Source of the DNA: Pachysolen tannophilus NRRL Y-2460
Taxonomy: Eukaryota; Ascomycota; Pichiomycetes; Alaninales; Pachysolenaceae
NCBI GenBank assembly: GCA_001661245.1
Contig: KV454011.1
Location: forward strand, 2,206,663 to 2,270,662
Direction: 5' to 3'
Length of the DNA stretch: 64,000 nucleotides
Shown piece after piece: positions 41,051-49,770 of the stretch. Within the stretch, counting starts at the first letter, position 1. Every line of letters starts with the position of its first letter. Both the position numbers and the translations under genes were made by a program. A model generated the notes under the pieces. The model ran no database searches. It had not been told where the DNA came from and was given only the letters and a program-made list of their open reading frames with translations.

Positions 41051-42394
41051 TTACCTTTGTTGCTGTTGTTGTAAAAGTTGCAGTTCCTGCTGCTGGCGTA
41101 GTTGTTGTTGTTGTTGCTGTTGTTGTTGCTGTTGCTGCAGTTGTTGTTGGTATTGCATTAACTGATACCTTTGTTGCTGTTGTTGTTGATGGAGTTGAGT
41201 TACAGAAACCCTTGCAGGTGCTCTCACCATATGGAAATACTCATTTGGATTATCGACATCCACAAGGGCTGCTCGGCCATTGATATTACCAATTGAACTA
41301 TTTCCAACTCTTGGTAATAACGCACCTGCAAACATTTCTCTTGCCCTTAAGAAACCAGTCCTTAACCTTGTTGGCATTATTACTTTTTTCTCTAATGGGA
41401 ATGGGTACGAACGTGAAATTCCCTCTATAACTAGTTGTGTCTCTTCATCCTCGTCTAAAGGTAAAAGAGATCCATGTACCAAATCATCCTTTGCTGCCTG
41501 AGCAGCTGCCAGACCTGCAGCAATCTTGGCTTGATTTTTACGCTGGTAAGCAGCTAGTAATTGATCATAAGGAGCAGATCTTCCTAGTACGGCTCTCTTT
41601 GCTCCCATTGAATGAGTCTTACAAGTTAACGATCTAGCACAAAATCCTCCTCCTGCTAAAGGAACTCCACATTGTTTTTCAACATCAACAGGTCCTTTTG
41701 GTTTTGGTGCAGCTTTTGTCTTTTCCTTTTTCGGTTTCTTTTCTCTTGTTTGCTTTCTCAGTCTCTTCCCTGAAGGGGCATTCAAAGAATTCGGTGTTGA
41801 ATCCAAATTTTGAGAATTATTATTACTATTACTATTATTATTATTCAGTTTTGGTGTATCTTCGTAAATTTCTTGATTTTTTCTCTTTCTCGACATTTTA
41901 ACACTATTTGTATTACTATTGCTATTTTCGTTATCGTTATTGTTTATACTATGATTGTTTGTGTTGTTGTTGGTATGCACTGCAGACTTTGATTGTGAAG
42001 AAGAATTTTTCTTTAATTTTGATGTTTCAACGCAAGATTTTATATGATCTGCTAAAAAAGTCTCTAAAATTGGTCTATCACAATGGTTACAAATTCTATA
42101 ATTAATAGGAGCACCTAATGGATTCCCACAGTTGGGTTCTGGTAACTTTGGTTTTGAGCTATCTTGCTCTACTGGTAATTGATGTAAATTCTCTAAATAA
42201 TGACCTATTTCTCTCCACAATAGTTTTCCTTTATAATCAGAAGTTGGACCTATATTATCCTGATCCTCCAAATCAAATTTAAAATTAACGTTATCTGGAA
42301 TAACTCGATTGGCACTGGCACCTAATGATTTCTTTAAAATTTCATCGGATATAGTAAAAACTGGTTGTTGTACTCCAGGAACTCTCTTTGACAT
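41051..42394 (-). CDS. SGF73: SAGA deubiquitinase-module subunit Sgf73 (ataxin-7 family)
   Basis: Sgf73 anchors the Ubp8 histone-H2B deubiquitinase module to SAGA. The product is 447 residues from the ATG at 42394. An N-terminal zinc-finger region reads YRICNHCDRPILETFLADHIKSC (C2HC). A basic Asn/Ser-rich linker follows, then the SCA7 domain QCGVPLAGGGFCARSLTCKTHSMGAKRAV with its Cys/His ligands. The last 70 residues are a long glutamine-rich tail (QQQQ runs encoded at 41057-41190), reminiscent of the polyglutamine of ataxin-7 though at the other end of the protein. S. cerevisiae Sgf73 is 657 residues, so this copy is compact. Confidence 0.9.
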   Translation of the reverse strand: MSKRVPGVQQPVFTISDEILKKSLGASANRVIPDNVNFKFDLEDQDNIGPTSDYKGKLLWREIGHYLENLHQLPVEQDSSKPKLPEPNCGNPLGAPINYRICNHCDRPILETFLADHIKSCVETSKLKKNSSSQSKSAVHTNNNTNNHSINNNDNENSNSNTNSVKMSRKRKNQEIYEDTPKLNNNNSNSNNNSQNLDSTPNSLNAPSGKRLRKQTREKKPKKEKTKAAPKPKGPVDVEKQCGVPLAGGGFCARSLTCKTHSMGAKRAVLGRSAPYDQLLAAYQRKNQAKIAAGLAAAQAAKDDLVHGSLLPLDEDEETQLVIEGISRSYPFPLEKKVIMPTRLRTGFLRAREMFAGALLPRVGNSSIGNINGRAALVDVDNPNEYFHMVRAPARVSVTQLHQQQQQQRYQLMQYQQQLQQQQQQQQQQQQLRQQQELQLLQQQQQR

Positions 42395-42985
42395 AGTATG
42401 TTTCAATGAAAAACAAGTGCCGTTAATGAAATAAAATAAAAATAATATAAAAATATAAAAAATAAAAAAAAAATGCTTTGACTATGCTATTGTTGTCTTC
42501 AAGGAATGTATGGGGAAAAACAAGAAAGTGTTCTTTGATTTGATTTAAATATCTCTTGTCTTGATCTAATCTATTCTTTAAATCAAATTTTGTTCTTCTT
42601 CTTCTTCCTTAGTTTTCAGTTTTTGCCCAAAAGAAAAAAAAATAAAATAAAAAAATAAAAACAAAAATAAAAAAAAAAAAAAAAAAAAAATTGGAAAAAT
42701 CTATTATTCAACAGGAAGACTAAACAATCAATTAATAAATCAATCAATTGCTGATACTATTCTTTTTTAAAATTATAAACTTATAAATATATATTATATC
42801 CATCTATCTATATTATCTGCTATGTAAAGAAAGAAAACATTCAATTTGATGTTGTAGCAAAAGAAAAAAAAAAAATCTGAAAAAAAAAAAAAAAACCAAA
42901 AAAAATCACCAAAAATAGAAACTTCCTATTTAGGAAAGCATACTTTTCCGACTCGCCATTTGGAGGTTCAGATGGTTCAGATGGT
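42395..42985. other. Intergenic region TYW1-SGF73
   Basis: About 590 bases: SGF73 promoter and TYW1 3' flank. Very A-rich with long A-runs (42670-42690, 42862-42897) and AAATAAAAAT-like repeats (42430-42472, 42639-42670). A palindrome-like ACTTCCTATTTAGGAAAG occurs near 42920. No gene is visible. Confidence 0.5.
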
Positions 42986-45307
42986 TTAGATGAGGTCCAG
43001 TTGTTGCTGTTGTTCTCTCAGAAGCTTATTTTTGGCCTTTTCAGTCTTTCGATCGTATTTTGTATCTTCTGGGTTGAATCCTCCTTCTTGTGATTCCCAA
43101 TAAGCCCAGTCTGGGGTTTCTGAGACATAATCTAAATCGTTGAACTTGTCACCGGATTCCAACAATTGGAAGAACTTGTTGTAGTTGATATGAGTGTGCC
43201 ATTTATTGTTTATCTTAAACTTTGTCTGTGCTATTAAGATACAGCATGAATGTGCATGTTCGCAAGCAATATCATAACTGAATCCTTTTTTTTGTAATTC
43301 TTGATTTAAATTACGAACAAATTGTTGGCATTCTTGATAAAATGGAATATTTTGCATTGTTAAAGGGTTTCCATTACCGCTTGAAGAGCCACAGAATGTT
43401 GCTCCTTTAATTTCAATCAAAGAAGGTTGACCTCTTGCAACCAAATCTGCGTATTCATTAACATCAGTCATATTAAATCCTTTTACTAAAGTTAATCTGA
43501 AAACAGTTCTTTGATGCAGTTGAGTAGTTTTCAAAATTTCTAGGCATTTTAATAATCTTTCCCAATAATCTTTGAATAATGGTCTATCAACTTTTTTCAA
43601 TGAATCTCTAGTAGAAGCATCAATAGAAACATATAATTGTGTAACTTTCCCTAATGCATTCAATTGTTCTGGATGTTGGGCATTACAGACTAAAAATGAA
43701 GAAATATGTTTCTCATGTAACATTTCAACAAATTCATTAATATATGGATAAAAAATAGGTTCTCCAACTAAAGATAATGCACAATGTTTCACGGTAAATG
43801 CTTCGTTAAATCTTTCAGCAACCACTCCTGGTACACCTCTCATCTGTTTGATCTTCTTATAATGACCCTCTAATGCTCCTTTCAATATCACCTCAGGACC
43901 ATCTACTTGCCATCTCCATGATGTACCAACAGGGTTTGTTCCATGTCTCCAACAAAAGACACATTTATTGGAACATGATAATGAAGGTGTAGTCTCCATA
44001 CAAAGATGAGATTTAATACCATAAAATGCAAATTTATAACAAGAACCTCTACCTCTTAATGCAGATTTTGTCCATCTACAAATCTTAACACCCGAATGTG
44101 ATCCAACAACTGTATAACCTTGTTTTGTTAAAGATTTATAAGTTGGTGAATCCTTAGCAACCATCTCCTTAATTTCTCTTCTTTCCATTATATCAACCTC
44201 TGATGAATCAGAGCTCGACTCTCTTATCATCTTACCCATATCCTCCACATCTACTAAAGTACCTTCAGATTCTCCCGAGCCGCTATCATTGTCGTTGTCA
44301 TTGTCATTGTCATTGTCACTGCCAATCTCTTCAATGTCATCACCATCATCGTTATTCCTGTTATTGTTCAAAGTTATTGGTGTATCATCTTTTAAAGACT
44401 CTGCAAATAAATTTATCCATTCTTCAATTCTATTATCTCCTCCAGTTTTCATACAAATGGTACCAAGAGGGAAAATTCTTCTTCCACCTAATTTCCCTAA
44501 CCATTTATCTGCTAATTTTGCCTGATAACAAAATCTTTCAGGCCATGACTCAGAATCTCCAACACCTAATACTGAGAATCCTGCAAGTTTTTTCAATGGA
44601 TATTTATCCACTCTAAAATCGTTAAAAGTTTCTTGTAAAGTCTCCAAGAAATAATCAATTGGAGAATCTGTATCGTACGAAGGTAATACCAATATATATA
44701 CCAAATTCGGTAAATCAGCTGGAACATTAACAAAATAATCATCAAGATCATTAACATCATCATCTAAATTTAAAAGTTTAGGCTTGTTTGTCAAGTTAAT
44801 GTCATTTGACAATTTTTGGTATAATTTTTCAGCCGCTCTTTGAGATGATCCTGTTAATGTGGTATAAAAGATTATTATATTTGAATTAAGCCAACTGTTA
44901 CTCCCTACAGATTTCAAAGTTGGCGATAATGATTTGGTCGGTTTCTTTCCCTTGGCATTAATGATTTTTGGAACTCTCTTGGCTTTTATTCTTTCTGATA
45001 ACAAGTTTGATTTTGGTTTGAAGCTCAAAGTAAAATCTACTTCATTCGGCACATTAGCAACAGTAGTTGTAGCAGCAGTAGCAGCAGTAGCAACTTTAGC
45101 AACTTTAGCAACTTTAGCAGCAGCGACAGAAGCTATAATCTTACCACTAGAAACATTATCATGCCTTTCACTACTGGCACCATCTCGTTTTTCAAGATTT
45201 TTCAGCAAAAAATAAACTGTCACCACTAACGATACTAATGTCCATCTTCCTCCAGAGACAAGGTATATGAAAAGTGCACCAACTAGCACGAAAGAACTCA
45301 CACCCAT
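42986..45307 (-). CDS. TYW1: tRNA wybutosine-synthesis radical SAM enzyme Tyw1
   Basis: Tyw1 condenses N1-methylguanosine-37 of tRNA-Phe with pyruvate to form the tricyclic 4-demethylwyosine. The product is 773 residues from the ATG at 45307 (in-frame TTG upstream ignored). An N-terminal membrane-anchor segment (VLVGALFIYLVSGGRWTLVSLVV) is typical of fungal Tyw1. A flavodoxin-like FMN domain lies at about 130-310 (IIFYTTLTGSSQRAAEKLY; GFSVLGVGDSE). An acidic linker with a Asp/Asn repeat follows. The radical SAM domain has cluster Cys445-x3-Cys449-x2-Cys452 in CSNKCVFCWRHGTNP. Then come LSLVGEPIFYPYINE, TQLYVSIDAS and FRLTLVKGFN, and the Wyosine-form domain ends AHSCCILIAQTKF. Confidence 0.95.
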   Translation of the reverse strand: MGVSSFVLVGALFIYLVSGGRWTLVSLVVTVYFLLKNLEKRDGASSERHDNVSSGKIIASVAAAKVAKVAKVATAATAATTTVANVPNEVDFTLSFKPKSNLLSERIKAKRVPKIINAKGKKPTKSLSPTLKSVGSNSWLNSNIIIFYTTLTGSSQRAAEKLYQKLSNDINLTNKPKLLNLDDDVNDLDDYFVNVPADLPNLVYILVLPSYDTDSPIDYFLETLQETFNDFRVDKYPLKKLAGFSVLGVGDSESWPERFCYQAKLADKWLGKLGGRRIFPLGTICMKTGGDNRIEEWINLFAESLKDDTPITLNNNRNNDDGDDIEEIGSDNDNDNDNDNDSGSGESEGTLVDVEDMGKMIRESSSDSSEVDIMERREIKEMVAKDSPTYKSLTKQGYTVVGSHSGVKICRWTKSALRGRGSCYKFAFYGIKSHLCMETTPSLSCSNKCVFCWRHGTNPVGTSWRWQVDGPEVILKGALEGHYKKIKQMRGVPGVVAERFNEAFTVKHCALSLVGEPIFYPYINEFVEMLHEKHISSFLVCNAQHPEQLNALGKVTQLYVSIDASTRDSLKKVDRPLFKDYWERLLKCLEILKTTQLHQRTVFRLTLVKGFNMTDVNEYADLVARGQPSLIEIKGATFCGSSSGNGNPLTMQNIPFYQECQQFVRNLNQELQKKGFSYDIACEHAHSCCILIAQTKFKINNKWHTHINYNKFFQLLESGDKFNDLDYVSETPDWAYWESQEGGFNPEDTKYDRKTEKAKNKLLREQQQQLDLI

Positions 45308-45585
45308 CCTCAATAAACCTAAAATACTTCCAAGCAAAAGCAATACCTTTCCAATATTACTTTCTTAAAGGAACCTACAAGTAAAAAAAAAAACTAGAAT
45401 AAAGAAAGATAAAATGAAAAAAAAAATAAAAAAAAAAAAAAAAAAAGAAAGCAAAAAAAAACTTTTCACCTTTATTTTACTCTATGCAGAGATGATAATA
45501 GATAATATTATATTAGATAAAATATATATATATATATAGATGAGAGCGATAATATACAAGATTGTTTGTGATGGGGAAACGAGCC

Positions 45586-47091
45586 TTAGTAGTTCCTTTC
45601 TGAGTTACTTTTCTTAAAGATGTTTAAGAATAATGAACCTAGACCTTGAGTTGGTTGTTGTGGTAACTCATTATATGCTAAATATTTGTTTTGTGAAAGT
45701 TTTGATTGTTGAGATTTTTTCTTTTGAAGTTCATGATTGTCTTTATCACCAATAACATGATTTTTCAAAGCATCATTTAGTACTTCTGGTCTATTTATTC
45801 TTTTGTACATATTTTTAAGTTCTCTTTCTACAGTTAAGTACATTTTTTGAGAAGCTAGAGGTGCTTGTAAATTATAACCTCTGATTGTATCATTCAATGA
45901 TTGAATTTTCAAATTTAAATATGACAATTGTTGATCTTCCCAGTGTTTGTCTCTTAATTTTGCTCCATTATCTTGGGATTCTGCTATCAGGAATTGTTCA
46001 ATAATTTTAGATTGATCTTGTAAAGATTTATTTGGGTATTTTTCACAAATCAAATTTATTCCTCGTTTCAACCAATCTTTATCTAAAGAATCTCTAAAAT
46101 TACGTATCACCACTTCTACAGAGCTTTGTTTTTCAATCCAAGGTGGAACAATATCTTGTCTTTTCAAGATATTGTTCAAGTGATATTCGGTTCTATCAAT
46201 ATATGCAGATGAAGAATGAGAGTCTTTTTTAAAAGGTTTCCCTCTATTAGGTAAATTTTCAAAATCACCTCTTCTCTTTGCTTCATCAATTCTCTGATCA
46301 GCAACAGCCTTGTATGCATTAACTGTATTGGAAAAAGATGTTGGTATAAACATTTCAGGTCCTAATAATCTTTCTTTATATTGTTCACGCCATTTATCAT
46401 CTTGCAGTTTAGGAGTTTTTTCCTTGATTTCATGTTTTGATAAAAGATAATCCAATGATTTCTCTCTTGCATGATTTATTCTTTCACGATTTGGTAATTT
46501 TGGTGTTATCAAAGAATCTCCATTTTTTTTAGTTATAGATAAAGGTTTATGTTTATCGATTAACATTCTCAATGTAGAATCTTGTTGAGATTCTTTCCCC
46601 GACCAAGGTTGATGTAATGCCAAATCTCTTGAATGCTTATTAACATAACTTTTAATTTTTGAAACTCCAATTTCACGTTGATATTTTTGATCAAAAGAAG
46701 CCTGTTCTAAATTTGAAATAATTTTTTGTAAATTTGGATCAGATTCCATTAAGGATTTTTCAGTATCATTATTATTATTTTTAAAAACATTAGGTTCTTT
46801 TGTTATTATCTGGTTATAAGGTAAAGCATCCTGAGGAATACCAATACTAGGATCATCTCTTATAGGAGTTGCATCTTCCAGCAATTGTTGTAACCTTCTT
46901 TTCATGTAGCTATCGTCTTGATGATCATCATTACCAAAATTACCATTGCCACTGTCATTACTACCGTTATTGCTACCGCTGTCACCACTACTACTGCCAC
47001 TACCTGTAATTTGTTTAGTTGACGAAAACCTGAGCTTTCCCCTAGATACCACAACTTTTCTCCAACCAATTCTATAACCTCTTGAAAGCAT
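45586..47091 (-). CDS. DUF1992/DNAJC28-type conserved domain protein, probably mitochondrial
   Basis: A 501-residue protein with a basic, Ser-rich N-terminus typical of a mitochondrial presequence (MLSRGYRIGWRKVVVSRGKLRFSS). A Gly/Ser/Asn linker follows, then a conserved domain at about 255-390 (AVADQRIDEAKRRGDFENLP; RGKPFKK; YHLNNILKRQDIVPPWIE). The motif RI-EA--RG-F-NLPG-GKP is the hallmark of DUF1992, found in DNAJC28 and many bacterial small proteins. There is no J domain here. Function is unknown; animal DNAJC28 has been linked to Golgi or mitochondrial roles. The start ATG yields the presequence directly. Confidence 0.75.
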   Translation of the reverse strand: MLSRGYRIGWRKVVVSRGKLRFSSTKQITGSGSSSGDSGSNNGSNDSGNGNFGNDDHQDDSYMKRRLQQLLEDATPIRDDPSIGIPQDALPYNQIITKEPNVFKNNNNDTEKSLMESDPNLQKIISNLEQASFDQKYQREIGVSKIKSYVNKHSRDLALHQPWSGKESQQDSTLRMLIDKHKPLSITKKNGDSLITPKLPNRERINHAREKSLDYLLSKHEIKEKTPKLQDDKWREQYKERLLGPEMFIPTSFSNTVNAYKAVADQRIDEAKRRGDFENLPNRGKPFKKDSHSSSAYIDRTEYHLNNILKRQDIVPPWIEKQSSVEVVIRNFRDSLDKDWLKRGINLICEKYPNKSLQDQSKIIEQFLIAESQDNGAKLRDKHWEDQQLSYLNLKIQSLNDTIRGYNLQAPLASQKMYLTVERELKNMYKRINRPEVLNDALKNHVIGDKDNHELQKKKSQQSKLSQNKYLAYNELPQQPTQGLGSLFLNIFKKSNSERNY

Positions 47092-47422
47092 ATTCTTGTA
47101 TCGATTTGATAAATGAATAGATAACGATTAAAAATTCAAATTATTTTACTAGTAGTGCAAAATTACTACTGCTTATTTTATACTACTTTAAATGTTAAAT
47201 CAGATATGCTAAAATTCTAAATAATAATATAAATATAAATCTACCTACCAATAAAAACCAATAAAAAAAGATTTCCCAATAGAAAGGAAGATAGAAAGAT
47301 AGAAATAAGGGAGGAGGGAAAATGGGAGTATGTAAATAATAATAAATAAATAAGTTTTTTTTTTTTTTTTTTTTTTTTCTTCATAGATCATTTTATTCAA
47401 TTTAAAATAAATTTGTTTTGTA
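47092..47422. other. Intergenic region between DUF1992 gene and ATO gene
   Basis: About 330 AT-rich bases: promoter of the DUF1992 gene and 3' flank of the transporter gene. It includes a T-run (47356-47379) and repeated AGAAAGATAGAAA (47281-47307). No gene is visible. Confidence 0.5.
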
Positions 47423-48286
47423 TTAGTTTCTCTTTTTACCTTTGTATACTGGTAATTGAATAGCACGAACTGTAACGTAAGCATTTTCTGGATTTGCCAA
47501 CCCTGCATAAGCGTTATACCAAGAGATGAACAGCGTAATGATTCCAAAGATACCACCTGCTCTTGTACAATTTGTTGAAGGTGCCAATTGTCCTATTGAT
47601 AATAATAAAAAAGTTAAATCTAAAAAAAAATATAATGAGAAAAATCCTAAAGTTGATTTCATAGTTGTTAATACTAACATGAATGTAAATATTGTCCAAC
47701 CTAATAAGAAAAACCCTGTAGCTACTTCTAAATCTCTTTCATTTGTATAACTACTTGCAATTCCAAACCAAGGAATATTAATTGCACCAAATGACATCCA
47801 AAATCCACCATAACTTGAAAGAGCTAAAGCACCAAAAGTATTTTCCAATGCCAATTCCCACATTCCTGTACATAATTGAATAAATCCTCCATAAAACATT
47901 GCCAGTCCTATAACTATTCCTGTTTCTGTTACTCCCATTGCTTTTGCATTAATCATTGAAAGAAGAAAAGTTGTTAAAGCAAAAGCAGAAAGACCTAAAG
48001 GACCAGGATTACCAAATTTATGGATTGAAGGTGCACTTAAACCTGGATTTAAACTACCACCAAATGCTTTTATTAATTCATTTTTATAATATTTTTCTTT
48101 ACCAATATGAATAATTTCATCATTTACACCTGAAGTAATAATTCTTGAAACTCCAGAATGAGAATCTGAATGATGATGTGATGGATATTTTTCAATATCG
48201 TGACCATTATGAACTGAAGCTAATGAAGAATGAATACTATGATTCGATTCAACTAATGCAATTGGATTCTGGTGATTTTCCGGCAT
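47423..48286 (-). CDS. Acetate/ammonium transporter, GPR1/FUN34/YaaH (ATO/ADY2) family
   Basis: Six-helix plasma-membrane protein of the AceTr family (Ato1/Ady2, Ato2), used for acetate uptake and linked to ammonia export in yeast colonies and in Candida. The product is 287 residues from the ATG at 48286 (MPENHQNPIAL); the upstream poly-Phe frame extension is rejected. A His/Ser-rich cytosolic N-terminus is followed by the family motif NPGPLGLSAFALTTFLLSM (NPAPLGL motif). Six hydrophobic segments follow with MFYGGFIQLCTGMWE and SYGGFWMSFGAI. The C-terminus is YKGKKRN. Length matches Ady2 (283). Paralogues are frequent, so no specific ATO number is given. Confidence 0.92.
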   Translation of the reverse strand: MPENHQNPIALVESNHSIHSSLASVHNGHDIEKYPSHHHSDSHSGVSRIITSGVNDEIIHIGKEKYYKNELIKAFGGSLNPGLSAPSIHKFGNPGPLGLSAFALTTFLLSMINAKAMGVTETGIVIGLAMFYGGFIQLCTGMWELALENTFGALALSSYGGFWMSFGAINIPWFGIASSYTNERDLEVATGFFLLGWTIFTFMLVLTTMKSTLGFFSLYFFLDLTFLLLSIGQLAPSTNCTRAGGIFGIITLFISWYNAYAGLANPENAYVTVRAIQLPVYKGKKRN

Positions 48287-49770
48287 CCCAAAAAAAAAAT
48301 AAAAAAAAAAAAAACTAAACACAAAGTAAATGAAAAAAAAACTTTTAAAAAAAAATAATAAAAAAAAAAGAAAAAGGAAAACTTTTATATATATAAAGAA
48401 ATATGAAAAGATTAAAATAAAAGAATATACCCCACCAAACTTACCAAACGTTTAAATAAAAAAAAAAGTTTATTATTATTATAAAATATATATAACAGTA
48501 TTATATTATACTACACGCAGATTTGTACAACGTTTCCTCTCTGTTTTCTGTTTTCTTAGTTGTATTTAAATGTAATTAGTATGTCTTAAAGTGAGCGGCT
48601 GCGGCTGCATCTGCTTTTCCCAAGTCGGTTCCTAATAATTTTATATAATAACATAGAAAGTGCATCATTTATTATGTATCAAAGAAAAATACCTCTTTTT
48701 TTATATATATAAAGCTTTTTGTCCCCAGACCAAGAAAAAAAAATCAAACCTTAGATGTCTATTGGTCAATAAGACATATTAAAGGAGGCTCATCAATAGA
48801 GATCTTTATTGTTCGGGAATTGAAGTTGGAGAAATAAAGAAATTGAAAGTTAAGAGTTGGGGGTTGGGGGTTGGGGTAGGCTAGGAGGAGTTGTTAAAGA
48901 GGGGGTTTTGGGAGAGTTTCAACCAGTTTTCAGCTTTATAACTAAACTAACTGTTTTTACACTACAAAACTATACATACATTACTTAACGCATAAAAGCT
49001 CCACTTTTCATGAAAGTTACGTAATAAGTAAGTGGTGATTCTGTGATGAGCGGGATTACGTAAGATGCGAGATGAAGAGGAGCTAGTTTAAACTTAAAAA
49101 GAAAAGAAAGCAAAAAAGAAACCCGCTTTTCCCTTTTTGGAGTGTTGTTACAGTGTGCACGATGTTCTTATTTTTTTTTTATTTTTTTTATTTTTTTTAT
49201 TTTTTTTTTTGTTCTTTTTCCTCTTTTGGAGTTTTGAAACAAACTACTGAAAGTGCACTACTTTTTAGATTTTTTTTTTTGTTTTCAATACAATTAATTA
49301 ATTAAGTTTGGAAAAAGGGCCCTAAAAGATAAGGAACTAGCGAGGAATATGTCCGTAATCGATAAAATAGAATGGACAAGTACGGGACATATTGTTTGAT
49401 AAAAATACAATACAATATATATATATATATCTGATGTTTTTTTTTTTTTTTTTTAGGTCTTTGCGTTTTCTTTTTTTGCCCAGTAAAATTCTCTCAAAGA
49501 TTTTTCTTCTTTACCCTATATTTAACCTTCTTCTAGTCATTGCTCTTTTTCCTTTTACTTATAGTTACGAAAAAAATTAAATGATCTCTTTGTTTCTGCA
49601 CTAAAATTAAACGAGAATTTTTTATTTTTTTTTTTTTTTTTTTTTTTCTTTCTCTCTCTATCTCTCTATATCTAAATCAAAGTAAAGTTGCGCATTCATT
49701 TGACTCAATAATTAATAAACTTTGGATTATTTTTTTTTTTGATCTTTTTGCTTTGCTTTTTCTTTGGCTG
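48287..49770. promoter_or_regulatory. Long divergent intergenic region upstream of ATO gene and Ser-rich gene
   Basis: About 1.48 kb. From the ATO side: A-runs, then GCGGCTGCGGCTGC (48595-48608), a G-run cluster (48859-48876 plus 48901-48905), two ACGTAA-type sites (49019-49024, 49055-49060), T-runs near 49171-49212, and a TA repeat (49417-49429). Then comes a long pyrimidine-rich stretch with T-runs and a CTCT repeat (49617-49672) before the Ser-rich gene. The length and site density suggest a complex promoter. No ORF is credible. Confidence 0.5.

Noticed and set aside
48287-48322. Upstream extension of the ATO gene with poly-Phe start
   Set aside because: It begins at a non-ATG codon and reads an A/T-run leader; the ATG at 48286 matches the family start.
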